Below are positions 54,226 through 63,611 of a DNA stretch of 64,000 nucleotides, one piece after another. How positions within the stretch are numbered: the stretch's first letter is position 1; the number at the start of each line of letters is the position of its first letter. The notes beneath the pieces are model-generated. The model ran no database searches. It was not told the DNA's origin and worked only from the letters and a program-made list of their open reading frames with translations. A program made the translations under genes and the position numbers. Where the stretch lies: the NCBI GenBank assembly GCA_964633975.1, contig CAZWKX010000002.1, forward strand, positions 1 through 64,000, read 5' to 3'. The stretch comes from CAZWKX01 sp964633975. Its GTDB lineage: Bacteria > Actinomycetota > Acidimicrobiia > Spongiisociales > UBA11373.

Positions 54226-54322
54226 GGTGCCCTCGTGGCGCCCCACCCGCAGGTCCCCTTGCCCCCCTAGGGGGCCTGCACACCCACCGGGATCGGCCCG
54301 CGACGCAAGTCGCGGGCCGATC
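54226..54322 (+). ncRNA. Structured mgtE leader with attenuator-like hairpins
   Basis: Three hairpins follow the promoter. GGTGCC (54226-54231) pairs with GGCGCC (54237-54242). CAGGTCCCC (54250-54258) pairs with GGGGGCCTG (54270-54278). A perfect 14-base-pair stem capped by GCAA (54291-54322) resembles a terminator. Its place in a Mg-transporter leader suggests a metal-responsive RNA, but it lacks the M-box core, so the class is unassigned. Confidence 0.5.
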
Positions 54323-54369
54323 TTCGATCGGCGCGCACCGCTCCCGTCGCTGCTTGAATCCGCCTCGAC

Positions 54370-55746
54370 ATGAGACTTCGTCTTCGCCGCCCTCGCGATC
54401 TCGCCATCGCCCTGCGCGATCTGGCTCGACGGCGGCCTCGGCAGGCCGAGGAGTACCTCGACACCCACCAGGAACAGTGGGGTTCTCTCGCCGAGGCCGA
54501 CCCCCACGACGCCGCAGACATCCTCGAGGCACTCGACGAGGAAGCGGCCGCCGACCTGATCTCCGGTCTTGAGGCCGAGCAGGCCGCAGAGGTGCTGGAG
54601 GAGATGCGCCACGAGGCCGCCGCCGACGTGCTCGAGGAGATGTCACCGGCGGAGGCGGCCGAGATGATCGCCGCCCTCCCCCCGGATGAGGCCGCCGACA
54701 TCATCGGCCAGCTTGAGGAAGACGCCCGTCGCCAGCTACTCGAGTCGGTCGGCGCCGAAGAGCTGGGCGAGGCACTCGCGCTCCTCGCCTACCCCGCCGA
54801 TTCCGCCGGGGGCCTGATGACGACCGAGGTGGCCACGCTGCCGTCCGCCATCAGTGCCGGGGAGGCCATCGAGGCGCTGCGCCGACTGCACGACTCCTTG
54901 GAGAGCCTCTCCTACGTGTACGTCGTCGATCCAACACGACGCCTCCTCGGAGTTGTCTCGTTCCGCGACCTCGTGTTTGCCCGCCCCGGGGCCACACTCG
55001 ACGAGGTCATGGTGCCGAGCCCGGTGGCGGTGCGGACCGAGACCGACCGCGCCGACGTCGCCAGCCTCATCCAGCGCTACAACCTGCTCGCCCTCCCCGT
55101 CGTCGACCGCGAGGGCGTCCTCCTCGGCATGGTCACGATCGACGACGTCATCGTCGAGGTGCAGCAGGAGGCCACCGAGGACATCGCCGCCATGGTCGGT
55201 GCCGGCCTCGAGGAGACCATCTACACCCCCGTGTCGCACTCGGTGCGATCCCGCCTGCCCTGGACCGCGTTCAATCTCGCCACCGCGTTTCTGGTCGGCT
55301 TCGTCGTCAGCCGCTTCGAGCCGGTCATCAGCCGGCTCACAGTGCTCGCCGCCTACATGCCCGTCATTGCCTCGGTGGGAGGCAACAGCGGAGCCCAAAG
55401 CCAGGCCATCGTCATCCGTGCCATGGCCATCGACCACATCCCGTCGGTTCTGATACGGCGGGTCCTCTTCCGCTCCACCCTCATCGGTCTCTTCAACGGC
55501 CTCGCCATCGGCGCACTGTCGGGGACGATCGCCGCCCTCTTCACGCACAACGCCAAGATTGGGATGGTCATCGGCCTGGCCGCCTTCACCAACCTGCTCG
55601 TAGCCAATCTCGCCGGCAGCAGCATCCCGTTGATCCTCGACAAGATGGGACAGGACCCGGCACTCGCCTCGAACATCTTCATGACGATGATTACCGACCT
55701 GGTGGGCTTCGGCGGGTTCCTCGCCATCGCCACCGCGCTTCTGTAG
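54370..55746 (+). CDS. mgtE: Magnesium transporter MgtE
   Basis: This 458-residue protein has the MgtE layout: cytoplasmic N domain of helical Ala/Glu repeats (about 30-135), tandem CBS domains (about 140-260) and five membrane helices (280-458) with the conserved PVIASVGGNSGAQSQAI pore segment. It takes up Mg2+ and closes when cytosolic Mg2+ binds the N/CBS region. The 48 bases between the last leader hairpin and ATG 54370 lack a strong ribosome site. Confidence 0.93.
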   Translation: MRLRLRRPRDLAIALRDLARRRPRQAEEYLDTHQEQWGSLAEADPHDAADILEALDEEAAADLISGLEAEQAAEVLEEMRHEAAADVLEEMSPAEAAEMIAALPPDEAADIIGQLEEDARRQLLESVGAEELGEALALLAYPADSAGGLMTTEVATLPSAISAGEAIEALRRLHDSLESLSYVYVVDPTRRLLGVVSFRDLVFARPGATLDEVMVPSPVAVRTETDRADVASLIQRYNLLALPVVDREGVLLGMVTIDDVIVEVQQEATEDIAAMVGAGLEETIYTPVSHSVRSRLPWTAFNLATAFLVGFVVSRFEPVISRLTVLAAYMPVIASVGGNSGAQSQAIVIRAMAIDHIPSVLIRRVLFRSTLIGLFNGLAIGALSGTIAALFTHNAKIGMVIGLAAFTNLLVANLAGSSIPLILDKMGQDPALASNIFMTMITDLVGFGGFLAIATALL

Positions 55747-55769
55747 AACCCTGCTCCGCAGCCATCCGC

Positions 55770-56204
55770 CTAGTTGCCCAGGCCGACCCGCTCGGCGAGC
55801 CACTCCTCGTAGGTGATCCCCTCCAAATACGGCTCGAAGTGAACCTGGCGCCAGCGGCGCTGCACCTGCTCGAAGAGCTCGGGAGAGGGCTCCTCGGCGA
55901 GCCCGATGCCGGCAACGGTGAGAGCCGGAGCCCAGCCCCGGCTCCCCAGCGCCTCGTCCACCGCCACCCGCCAGTCGGCGGGTACCCGGCCGTAGTGCCT
56001 CGGATCCGTCCAATAGCGGGCGAGCCTGGCCGCCAGGCGCGCGGCGCGGCGGACCTCCCGTGCCAGCCGGCCGGAGGGCGGTTCCACAGAGCCGAGAGTG
56101 CCTTCGAGCCACTCGGAGAGCACATCGTCGCTGCACCCCTGTGGATCGGCAACGGTCCGCTCGTAGAGCCCGTCGACGGCGGTGACGATGTCGACGTAGT
56201 TCAC
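55770..56204 (-). CDS. Hypothetical protein downstream of pabC-like gene
   Basis: This 144-residue protein is rich in Arg, Glu and Trp, with a VRRAARLAARLARYWTD helix, a DWRVAVDEALGSRGW segment and an ending FEPYLEGITYEEWLAERVG. No family is recognised. The start GTG 56204 overlaps the aminotransferase stop as GTGA, so it is co-translated with that enzyme and could be involved in the same pathway. Confidence 0.55.
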   Translation of the reverse strand: MNYVDIVTAVDGLYERTVADPQGCSDDVLSEWLEGTLGSVEPPSGRLAREVRRAARLAARLARYWTDPRHYGRVPADWRVAVDEALGSRGWAPALTVAGIGLAEEPSPELFEQVQRRWRQVHFEPYLEGITYEEWLAERVGLGN

Positions 56205-57028
56205 CCGGCCGCGGTCTCCTCGCGCACTATGTCGCGATAGGCGCTTGCCAGCGCCGCAGTTACATCGCCCGTGGCCTTGGCGTGCTCCCCCATCACCCCG
56301 ATCCGGCTGACCTCCTTCACCGTGGAAAGGGCCATCGCCTCGTCCGCATCGATGAGGCGCTGCAAAGGGAAACGGCCCTCTGCGACCGGAAATTCGAGGC
56401 GGGCGGCGCTCTCGATGAGCACGCTGCGGGTGATCGAAGGCAGGATGCCCAGAGCCAGCTCGGGTGTCTCGATGTGGCCGTCGTTGAACCAAGCCACAGT
56501 GAACGTCGGGCCCTCCAAGACGAGATTCCCGGCACCGAGAAGCAGGGCGTCATCGAATCCCCGCCCCCGGGCAATGTCGCCGCAGGCCATGTTCGGAGCA
56601 TACGACAGCCACTTCACCCCGTAGAACGGGCTCTTGTTTGTGGCCGGATGCCAAGGAGCCACGACCGGAAGCAGCCGAAGCGCCTCGGGCACCGGGGGCA
56701 TCGGCTCCCAGAGCACGATGGCGCGCGACGCCGCCCCCTGCAACAGATCCCGGCCTCCTCCGGTCACGATGATGCGAACCAGGCAGCTCCCCCCGGAGGC
56801 TGCAACGGCCGAGGCCCAAGCTTCGAGATCCGCACGCTGCGGTGGCTCCACACCAATCACCGCCAGGCCGCGCAAGAGCCGATCCAGATGCTCGGCCAGC
56901 CGAAACAGCACACCGTCGTACGACCGGACGACCTCAAAACACCCAAACCCACGCTGCAACCCCCAATCGAACACCGAGACGAACGCCTCCTCGGGCGCCA
57001 CTTCTGCACCGTCGACGAGAACTCTCAT
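56201..57028 (-). CDS. Class IV aminotransferase, PabC/IlvE-like
   Basis: This 275-residue PLP protein has SVFDWGLQRGFGCFEVVRSY, the lysine in YGVKWLSYAPN, ARGRGFDDALLLGAGNLVLEG and STVKEVSRIGVM. The family includes aminodeoxychorismate lyase, branched-chain and D-amino-acid aminotransferases. The size and motifs fit PabC best, but the activity is not proven. It overlaps the hypothetical gene that follows. Confidence 0.75.
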   Translation of the reverse strand: MRVLVDGAEVAPEEAFVSVFDWGLQRGFGCFEVVRSYDGVLFRLAEHLDRLLRGLAVIGVEPPQRADLEAWASAVAASGGSCLVRIIVTGGGRDLLQGAASRAIVLWEPMPPVPEALRLLPVVAPWHPATNKSPFYGVKWLSYAPNMACGDIARGRGFDDALLLGAGNLVLEGPTFTVAWFNDGHIETPELALGILPSITRSVLIESAARLEFPVAEGRFPLQRLIDADEAMALSTVKEVSRIGVMGEHAKATGDVTAALASAYRDIVREETAAG

Positions 57029-57084
57029 GTTGCTCAGGCTAGCTCCGGCCTCACCGCCGCCGACCGCGGCCCTAGCCTTCTGAC

Positions 57085-59976
57085 ATGGCCCGCTCCCTGG
57101 CCCGCTACGGCATCGACGAGACCATCCGGGGGCCGCTATCCGCGGCCGGATGGATCGACGGCGACTCGCTGGCCCAGGCGGCCGTCCCTCTGCTCGAAGA
57201 AAGCCGAAGAGGACCCGACCCCGACGGGGCGCTGCCTCGCCTCGCCGCCGTGCTCGAGGCCGATCCGGCCCTTGGGCGACGGGCCTTGGACCACCCCTTC
57301 CTAGGCCGCGCTCTCATCGCCATCGCCGGCGCCAGCCCGGCCCTATCACGTATCGCCGCAGCCGACCCCGCCGCTCTGCTGCGCGCCGCCGACGGGCCAC
57401 CGGCCCGCCAGCACATAGAGCTGCCGGGAGACCGGGCCGGACAGCTTCGAGCCATCCGGCGCCAGGTCTCGGCACGCCTCCTCGGCATCGCCGCCCACGA
57501 CCTCATCGGCCGGCTTCCCATGCCCAAGGTCGCCCGCCATCTCAGCAACGTTGCCGACGATGCGGCCGCGGCTGCCATCGCGGCCATGGCCGACGACCCC
57601 CACCTCGAAGGTATCGACCCGGTCCCCTTCTCCGTAATCGCCATGGGCAAGTGGGGCGGACGCGAGCTCAACTACGCCTCCGACATCGACGTGATGTTCG
57701 TATACGAAGCGCCCGAGGGTCACACGCAGGCGGCTCATTCCGCCCAGCGCCGCGCCGAATCGTTTCTCGATGCGCTCGCCACCCCCACCGCCGACGGCCT
57801 CGCCTTTAGGGTCGACGCCGACCTCAGGCCCGAAGGCGCGTCAGGACCCCTGGCTCGCACGCTCGCCTCCTATCGGTCCTACTGGGAACGCTGGGCCGAC
57901 ACCTGGGAGTTCCAGGCCCTCATCAAGGCACGCGTCGCAGCCGGCGACCGGAAGCTGGGCAACGCCTTTCTCAAGGCCGCCGAGCCCTTCGTCTACCCAG
58001 AGACCCTCGGCGCCGACGCCGTACACGAGGTCAGATCCCTCAAAGCGAGGGCCGAGGCACTGGCGGAGCGCCAAAGCGGTGTCGAGATCAAACGCGGCGT
58101 CGGGGGAATCCGTGACGTTGAGTTCGCCGTGCAGCTCCTTCAGCTGGTCCACGGCCGCAGCGATCCCAGCCTGCGATCGGCCAACACCTTGGAAGCCCTC
58201 AAAGTGCTGCGCCGCTCCGGATACGTGCGACCCGACGACGCCGCGGCTCTCGAAGATGCATATCGCTGGCTTCGCGACGTCGAGCATCGGCTCCAGATCG
58301 TCGAGCTCCGTCAGACTCATGAGCTACCCGCCAGCTCTTTCGAACGCGATCGTATAGCCAAGTCCATGGGATTCCGGGACGACGCCGAGGCCACCGCTCT
58401 CGAGCGGTTCGAGGCCGAGCTGGTGGAACTGCGTGCCGCCATTCGCACAATCCACGAGAGGCTCTTCTACCGCCCTTTGCTCGAGGCGTACGCCGAATCG
58501 CCCGTCGTTCGTCTCACCCCCGAAGGCGCGGCGCGACAGCTGGCTGCGCTCGGCTTCACCGATCTCGAAGGCGCCAAGCAGGCATTCGCCGACCTCACCA
58601 CCGGTCTCTCTCGCCGCAGCAAGCTCATGCAGCAGCTCCTCCCCTTGATGATGGACTGGCTTTCCCAGGCCCCCAACCCCGACCTGGGGCTCGCCCAGCT
58701 GCGGCTTCTGGTCACCTCGACCCCCGACAATGCTCTGCTCGTCTCTGCGATGCGCGACAACCCGGTTGCCGCCGAACGGCTGTGCACGCTCCTCGGCACA
58801 GGCAAGCTCCTCGGCAGGCTGCTCGACCGCATTCCACCAAGCCTTTCCCGCCTCGGAGACAATGCAGCCCTCGGCGCCTTCCCAGAACGCGATGCCCTCA
58901 TCGAAGAAGCCGAGCGCCGTGTGGCTCTGCGCTCCGGTGACGACACCGCCCCCGAAGCCCTGCGCCGCTTCACCGAGGCCCACCTGCTCTGGATCGCCGG
59001 CCAGGATCTCATCGGCCACGTCGACGAGGTCCTCGTCGGCCGGCGCCTCTCCGACCTCGCCGATGCGGCCGTCGAGTCCGCACTCTCGCTGGCAGTCCGT
59101 CTCCAGCAGGGCGAAGGAATCGAGCCGCCGCCGATCGCGATCATCGCCTTCGGCAAATGGGGCGGCCGCGAGCTCAACTACGGCTCCGACCTCGATGCCA
59201 TGGCCGTGTTCCGGTCCACCGCCGACGGAGGTGCCGAAACCGCAGCCCGCGTCGTCGAGAGCCTGATGGCAACGCTCACCCCGGGGGCCGCGGTCTGGCC
59301 CGGCCTTTCCGTGGATCTAGATCTCCGTCCCGAGGGCCGCAAGGGCCCCATCGCCCGCTCCCTCGAGGCCTTCCTGACCTACTGGACGCGCTGGGCCGAC
59401 ACCTGGGAGCTCCAGGCCTTGCTTCGAGCTCGGCACGCCGCCGGCGACCCTGATCTGGGAGCCGAGTTCATGGCAGCCGCCGAGGACCGCCTCTTCGCCG
59501 CCGGCCTCGGCAGAGACTCCGAGCGCGAGATACGACGGATCAAAGCACGCGTCGAACAAGAGCGGATTTCCCCCGACGAGGACCCCGAGTTCCACATGAA
59601 GCTGGGCCGAGGGGGCATGTCCGACGTCGAATGGCTGGTGCAGCTCCTCCAGCTGCGCCATGGCGGCAAGACCCCGCCGCTCCGGACCTCCAGCACGCTG
59701 GCCGGCCTGCAAGCCCTCGAAGACGCCGATCTGCTGTCGCACGAGCACGCCCAGATTCTCGAAGCCTCGTACCGCTTCTGCGCACGAGTACGGAATCGCC
59801 TCTTCCTCCAAGCGGGCCGGCCTCGCGACTCGCTGCCATCCGATCCCGCAGAGGTGACACGACTCGCCCGTTCGCTCGGCTATGCGCGTCTGCCCCGAGC
59901 GTCGCTTCGGGAGGAGTACCGCCGACTCACCCGCAGAGCCAGGCGGGTCTTTGAGCAACTCTTCTACGAGCAATAG
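57085..59976 (+). CDS. glnE: Glutamine-synthetase adenylyltransferase/adenylyl-removing enzyme
   Basis: The 963-residue bifunctional GlnE controls glutamine synthetase activity. Both nucleotidyltransferase halves are intact: GKWGGRELNYASDIDVMF near 190-207 and GKWGGRELNYGSDLDAMAV near 690-708, each followed by the LDLRPEG or ADLRPEG segment. In actinobacteria the enzyme is essential for nitrogen control. No glnA or glnB gene is in the window. ATG 57085 is the ORF start. Confidence 0.95.
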   Translation: MARSLARYGIDETIRGPLSAAGWIDGDSLAQAAVPLLEESRRGPDPDGALPRLAAVLEADPALGRRALDHPFLGRALIAIAGASPALSRIAAADPAALLRAADGPPARQHIELPGDRAGQLRAIRRQVSARLLGIAAHDLIGRLPMPKVARHLSNVADDAAAAAIAAMADDPHLEGIDPVPFSVIAMGKWGGRELNYASDIDVMFVYEAPEGHTQAAHSAQRRAESFLDALATPTADGLAFRVDADLRPEGASGPLARTLASYRSYWERWADTWEFQALIKARVAAGDRKLGNAFLKAAEPFVYPETLGADAVHEVRSLKARAEALAERQSGVEIKRGVGGIRDVEFAVQLLQLVHGRSDPSLRSANTLEALKVLRRSGYVRPDDAAALEDAYRWLRDVEHRLQIVELRQTHELPASSFERDRIAKSMGFRDDAEATALERFEAELVELRAAIRTIHERLFYRPLLEAYAESPVVRLTPEGAARQLAALGFTDLEGAKQAFADLTTGLSRRSKLMQQLLPLMMDWLSQAPNPDLGLAQLRLLVTSTPDNALLVSAMRDNPVAAERLCTLLGTGKLLGRLLDRIPPSLSRLGDNAALGAFPERDALIEEAERRVALRSGDDTAPEALRRFTEAHLLWIAGQDLIGHVDEVLVGRRLSDLADAAVESALSLAVRLQQGEGIEPPPIAIIAFGKWGGRELNYGSDLDAMAVFRSTADGGAETAARVVESLMATLTPGAAVWPGLSVDLDLRPEGRKGPIARSLEAFLTYWTRWADTWELQALLRARHAAGDPDLGAEFMAAAEDRLFAAGLGRDSEREIRRIKARVEQERISPDEDPEFHMKLGRGGMSDVEWLVQLLQLRHGGKTPPLRTSSTLAGLQALEDADLLSHEHAQILEASYRFCARVRNRLFLQAGRPRDSLPSDPAEVTRLARSLGYARLPRASLREEYRRLTRRARRVFEQLFYEQ

Positions 59977-59996
59977 CTGCAGGGCAAAGGGCTACC

Positions 59997-61202
59997 ATGC
60001 CGCCCCTTCGAGACACCATGCCACACGTCGAACAGATCAGATCCCTCGTCGACGAAGAAGCCACAGCCGCCGTAGCGCTGCGCCGCGCCCTGCATCGACG
60101 GCCGGAGCTGGCCTGGCAGGAGTTCCAGACCACAGACACGCTGGCGGCCTTTCTCGCCGAAGCCGGACTGGAACCACGACTGCGCGAGGAAGGGACCGGC
60201 CTGACGGTCGACGTAGGACCCGAAAGAGGCCCCACCGTCGCCTTCCGCGCCGATCTCGACGCTCTCCCGATCACCGAGGAGAACCCGGTGCCCTATGCCT
60301 CGGCGGTCCCCGGCGTCATGCACGCCTGCGGGCACGACGTGCATACCGCCATCGCCGCCGGCATAGCCCGGGTTCTCAGCCGCGCCGGCAGCCTTCCGGG
60401 GCGGGCCCGGATCGTCTTCCAGCCGGCCGAGGAGGCGTCGCCGGGGGGCGCGGTGAGCCTCATCGCCGACGGCGTGCTCAAAGACATTTCGGCGATCCTT
60501 GCCTTCCACGTTGACCCATCGATCCCGCCGGGCACCGTCGGCTTGCGCGCCGGTCCCATCACAGGCGCCTGCGATCGGCTCCGGGTCCTGCTCACCGGGC
60601 CCGGCGGTCACACCTCCCGACCCCATCTCACCGTCGACCTGGTGCATGCCGCAGCCAGAGTCGTCGACGCCTTGCCCGCGCTGCTCCAGCGAACCATCGA
60701 CCCGCGCCACCCCATCGTCACGGTCTTCGGCCGCATTTCAGGCGGCGAGGCAGAGAACGTAATCCCCACTCGCATCGAGCTGGCCGGCACGGTCCGGCTC
60801 TTCGACCTGGAGACGTGGCGCTCCTTGCCGGAGACGGTGGGGCGCCTCATCGACGGCATCGCCGGTCCCCTCGGCGCCACCGCCACCGTCGACTACCGGC
60901 CAGGCTCACCCCCGGTTGTGAACGACGCCGAGATCATCGAAGTACTCCGGGCCGCCGCAAGCGAAGCCCTCGGAGCCGATTCGGTGCTCTCCACGCACCG
61001 GAGCATGGGTTCCGAGGATTTCGCCCGGTACCTGGAATCGGTCCCCGGTGCCCTGCTGCGCCTCGGAGCAGCGCTCCCCGACCGAAGAACCGACCTCCAC
61101 GCCGCCGATTTCGACATCGACGAGCGGGCCGTCGGCGCCGGGATCCTTGCCGGGGCGGTCTGTCTCCTCCACCTCATGGAGGACCGCGTCGTCCGCTCCT
61201 AG
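59997..61202 (+). CDS. M20-family amidohydrolase
   Basis: The 401-residue zinc peptidase/amidohydrolase has ALHRRPELAWQEF, the metal/acid motifs AFRADLDALPITEENPVP and HACGHDVHTA, QPAEEASPGGA and SMGSEDFARYLE. It resembles amino-acylase/hippurate hydrolase proteins that cleave N-acyl amino acids. ATG 59997 or 60018 are possible starts. The stop overlaps the facing DAHP-synthase gene as CTAG. Confidence 0.86.
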   Translation: MPPLRDTMPHVEQIRSLVDEEATAAVALRRALHRRPELAWQEFQTTDTLAAFLAEAGLEPRLREEGTGLTVDVGPERGPTVAFRADLDALPITEENPVPYASAVPGVMHACGHDVHTAIAAGIARVLSRAGSLPGRARIVFQPAEEASPGGAVSLIADGVLKDISAILAFHVDPSIPPGTVGLRAGPITGACDRLRVLLTGPGGHTSRPHLTVDLVHAAARVVDALPALLQRTIDPRHPIVTVFGRISGGEAENVIPTRIELAGTVRLFDLETWRSLPETVGRLIDGIAGPLGATATVDYRPGSPPVVNDAEIIEVLRAAASEALGADSVLSTHRSMGSEDFARYLESVPGALLRLGAALPDRRTDLHAADFDIDERAVGAGILAGAVCLLHLMEDRVVRS

Positions 61203-62212
61203 ACCAGCCTTCCCACAACCTCGGCCAGGGCGCGTATCTGGGTCATCAGCTCGACGAACTCCGCGGGGAGTATCGCCTGGGCCCCGTCCACCAACGCGGT
61301 CTCAGGAGCCGGATGCACGTCAACCAAGATGCCGTCGGCGCCTATGGCCACCGCCGAACGAGCGAGCGGCGACACCAGAAAGCGGTGACCCCCCGAGTGC
61401 GAAGGATCGACGATGATCGGAAGGTGCGAGAGGCTCTTCACCACCGGGATCGCCGAGATGTCGAGCGTGTTGCGGGTCCGGCCCTCGAAGGTGCGTATGC
61501 CCCTCTCGCACAACACGATGTGGTGGTTGCCCTCCTTGTAGATGTACTCGGCGGCGTTGAGCCACTCGTCGATGGTGGCGGTGAAGCCCCGTTTCAGCAG
61601 CACCGGCTTCGGCTGACGACCCACCTCGGCGAGGAGGGTGAAGTTGGCCATGTTGCGCGTGCCGATACGCAGCAGGTCGGCGTACGAGGCGACGAGCTCG
61701 ACGTGCCGGGGATCGACCACCTCGGCGACAAAAGGCAGCCCGTACTCCTCTCGAGCCTCGGCCAGCAGCTTCAGGCCCCGCTCCCCAAGGCCCTGGAACG
61801 TGTAGGGGGAGGTCCGCGGCTTGAAGGCGTCACCTCGCAGGATCGAGGCCCCGGCCTCCTTTACGGCAGCGGCCGAGGCGAAGAGCTGCTCTCGGCTCTC
61901 CACGGCGCACGGCCCGGCAATCACAACGAGCTTGTCGCCGCCTACAGCAACACCCCCCACATCGATGACGGAGTCCTTCTCCTGGAACTCCCGGCTCACG
62001 AATTTGAAGGGGGTGAGTACAGGCACAGCCCGTTCCACGCCCGGGAAGGCCTCCCAGGGCAGCTGCTGGATGTGGGCCCGATCTCCCACCGCGCCGATGA
62101 CCGTGCGGAACTGCCCCTCCGACACATGAGCTTCGGCGCCGATCTCGCGCAGCCTCTCCACCACGCGTGCCACGTCCTCGTCCGTCGAGCCGTGTTTCAT
62201 AACAATGATCAA
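61199..62212 (-). CDS. DAHP synthase (type I-beta, AroF/AroG-like)
   Basis: This 337-residue enzyme joins PEP and erythrose-4-phosphate to begin aromatic amino-acid synthesis. It has a regulatory FeRed-like N-terminal domain (about 1-70), then VVIAGPCAVESREQ, GDAFKPRTSPYTFQGLG, GTRNMANFTLL and VLLKRGFTATIDEW. TTG 62212 gives the family-typical MIIVMK start. Feedback control by aromatic amino acids is likely through the N-terminal domain. Confidence 0.92.
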   Translation of the reverse strand: MIIVMKHGSTDEDVARVVERLREIGAEAHVSEGQFRTVIGAVGDRAHIQQLPWEAFPGVERAVPVLTPFKFVSREFQEKDSVIDVGGVAVGGDKLVVIAGPCAVESREQLFASAAAVKEAGASILRGDAFKPRTSPYTFQGLGERGLKLLAEAREEYGLPFVAEVVDPRHVELVASYADLLRIGTRNMANFTLLAEVGRQPKPVLLKRGFTATIDEWLNAAEYIYKEGNHHIVLCERGIRTFEGRTRNTLDISAIPVVKSLSHLPIIVDPSHSGGHRFLVSPLARSAVAIGADGILVDVHPAPETALVDGAQAILPAEFVELMTQIRALAEVVGRLV

Positions 62213-62393
62213 GGTGTCATCACCACCTCGGGACACATGACTCCTCACCGAGGCACCCGCATCGGTATGCCGCCGGCACCCGGCGGGCGGCACGATCAGT
62301 CAGCATAGGGCGTTGTGCAACCGCTGGAAAAAGCGCGATCGTTTCGGCGCGTCGACTCGACTCGATACCGGCGCGGGCCGGACCGGGGCGCCC

Positions 62394-62798
62394 CTAGTAC
62401 TCAACGACCGAACGGAGCTCCTTGGCATGTGCCACCCAACGTTCAACCATCGACTCCGTGGGAAGGCGGCGCACCAGCCTCTTGCGCTCGTTGACCTCGG
62501 CCATCGCCTCGGTCAGGTTCGACGCATTCCGCGTGCGTAGCTCCTTCACGGTGTCGACACCGGCCGCCTCGAGAAGGTCGGAGTATTCCTCGCCGACTCC
62601 CTTCACCCTCATCAGATCGGCCCGGTTGACCCACTCCAGAATCAGATGCTGGCTGAGGCCGGTAGCCCCACTCAGCGCCTTGCGGCCCTTTCTCGTCGCC
62701 CCGCGCCTGAGCAGAGCTTCCGTTGTACGGACTTTCGCCTTGCGCAGGGTACGACCGTACTGGACACCAATCCCCTCGATGGCATCGATGGAAGCCAT
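62394..62798 (-). CDS. DUF4332 helix-hairpin-helix protein
   Basis: This 134-residue protein has two HhH-like segments, IEGIGVQYGRTLRKAKV and VKGVGEEYSDLLEAAGVDTV, typical of the DUF4332 family (often annotated as hypothetical or found with other DNA-linked functions). It is likely cytoplasmic. Its function is not known; the HhH motif suggests nucleic-acid contact. Confidence 0.75.
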   Translation of the reverse strand: MASIDAIEGIGVQYGRTLRKAKVRTTEALLRRGATRKGRKALSGATGLSQHLILEWVNRADLMRVKGVGEEYSDLLEAAGVDTVKELRTRNASNLTEAMAEVNERKRLVRRLPTESMVERWVAHAKELRSVVEY

Positions 62799-62911
62799 GG
62801 CACTCCTTCCAAAGGTTGCGGCGGTGGAGCCAAGCCTAGGTGCGGCTCAGCCAGCGCGGGCGCAGAATACAGTTTCGCTTCGGCAAGCTGCAGACGAACG
62901 GCCGAGCATCT

Positions 62912-63505
62912 TCAGCGGCCCCGTCTCCTGAGATCCTCAGGCTCATCGACGTCGTCCGGGGGCAGGCAGTCGAACCTCACCTCCTTCACCCACTGTGGAT
63001 GAGCTTTGAGCAAGCCGGCAGCGCCTTGATCGCCGGTGAGCCCGGCAAACCGAGGCCACAGCGAGCGATCTACGAGCACGGGATTGCCCCGCTGGTAGCG
63101 GTATACGGGGATCACCGCCGGCCGGCCGCTGCTCTGCATCACCTCCAGCAGCCGGGGAGGCACGGCGGCTGGGATCTCCGGCTGATCGCCCAGCACCATG
63201 AATGCCCTCTCCGGCGCCCGCTCGCGCATGAGAACGTCGACACCCACTCGAATAGAGGAGGCCAACCCCTCTTCCCACTCTGGGTTCACCGCGATCACCG
63301 AATCCCCAAAGTCGACCGCTTCGAGGATCTGGTCGGCATCGGCGCCGAGCACGACGACCATGAGATCGACGGGCCAGCCGGAGACCATGGTGACGACCTG
63401 CTCCAGCAGCGGACGCCCATCCCACTCGACGAGCTGCTTGGGGCGCCCCATGCGGCGCGCCCCACCACCAGCGAGCACCAGCGCGGCCGTGGACATCGGG
63501 GTCAC
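62912..63505 (-). CDS. MocA/MobA-like nucleotidyltransferase
   Basis: The 197-residue protein has ALVLAGGGARRMGRPKQLVEWDG (nucleotide loop and Lys), VVVLGADADQI and the VLGDQP metal segment. These fit MocA, which makes molybdopterin cytosine dinucleotide, but MobA/IspD-like NTP transferases share them. A molybdenum hydroxylase encoded at 26-29.6 kb may need it. ATG 63505 or the Met four codons in are starts. Confidence 0.8.
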   Translation of the reverse strand: MTPMSTAALVLAGGGARRMGRPKQLVEWDGRPLLEQVVTMVSGWPVDLMVVVLGADADQILEAVDFGDSVIAVNPEWEEGLASSIRVGVDVLMRERAPERAFMVLGDQPEIPAAVPPRLLEVMQSSGRPAVIPVYRYQRGNPVLVDRSLWPRFAGLTGDQGAAGLLKAHPQWVKEVRFDCLPPDDVDEPEDLRRRGR

Positions 63506-63611
63506 CTTCCTTCGGCTCGTTCACGTTAGCCAGCCTCGCCCAGACTCCCGGCAAGGCCCCACCACGCGAGCCACCCGTGTGTCGAAGAGAACGTTCGCCC
63601 GGCGAAAACGC

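Larger units (their letters stand above)
53980..54369. other. Divergent selD/mgtE intergenic region
   Basis: This 390-base gap holds the selD ribosome site at its left end and the mgtE promoter and leader at its right end. I searched both strands for a tRNA-Sec-like fold and found none. There is no ORF of note. Confidence 0.6.

Noticed and set aside
54100..54260. Possible tRNA-Sec near selD
   Set aside because: A TTCAAA run on the minus strand near 54190 looked like an anticodon loop, but the flanking bases do not form a stem and no acceptor or T-arm was found.
54226..54322. M-box (ykoK) magnesium riboswitch
   Set aside because: Position and gene fit, but the conserved M-box core is absent, so I list only an unassigned structured leader.
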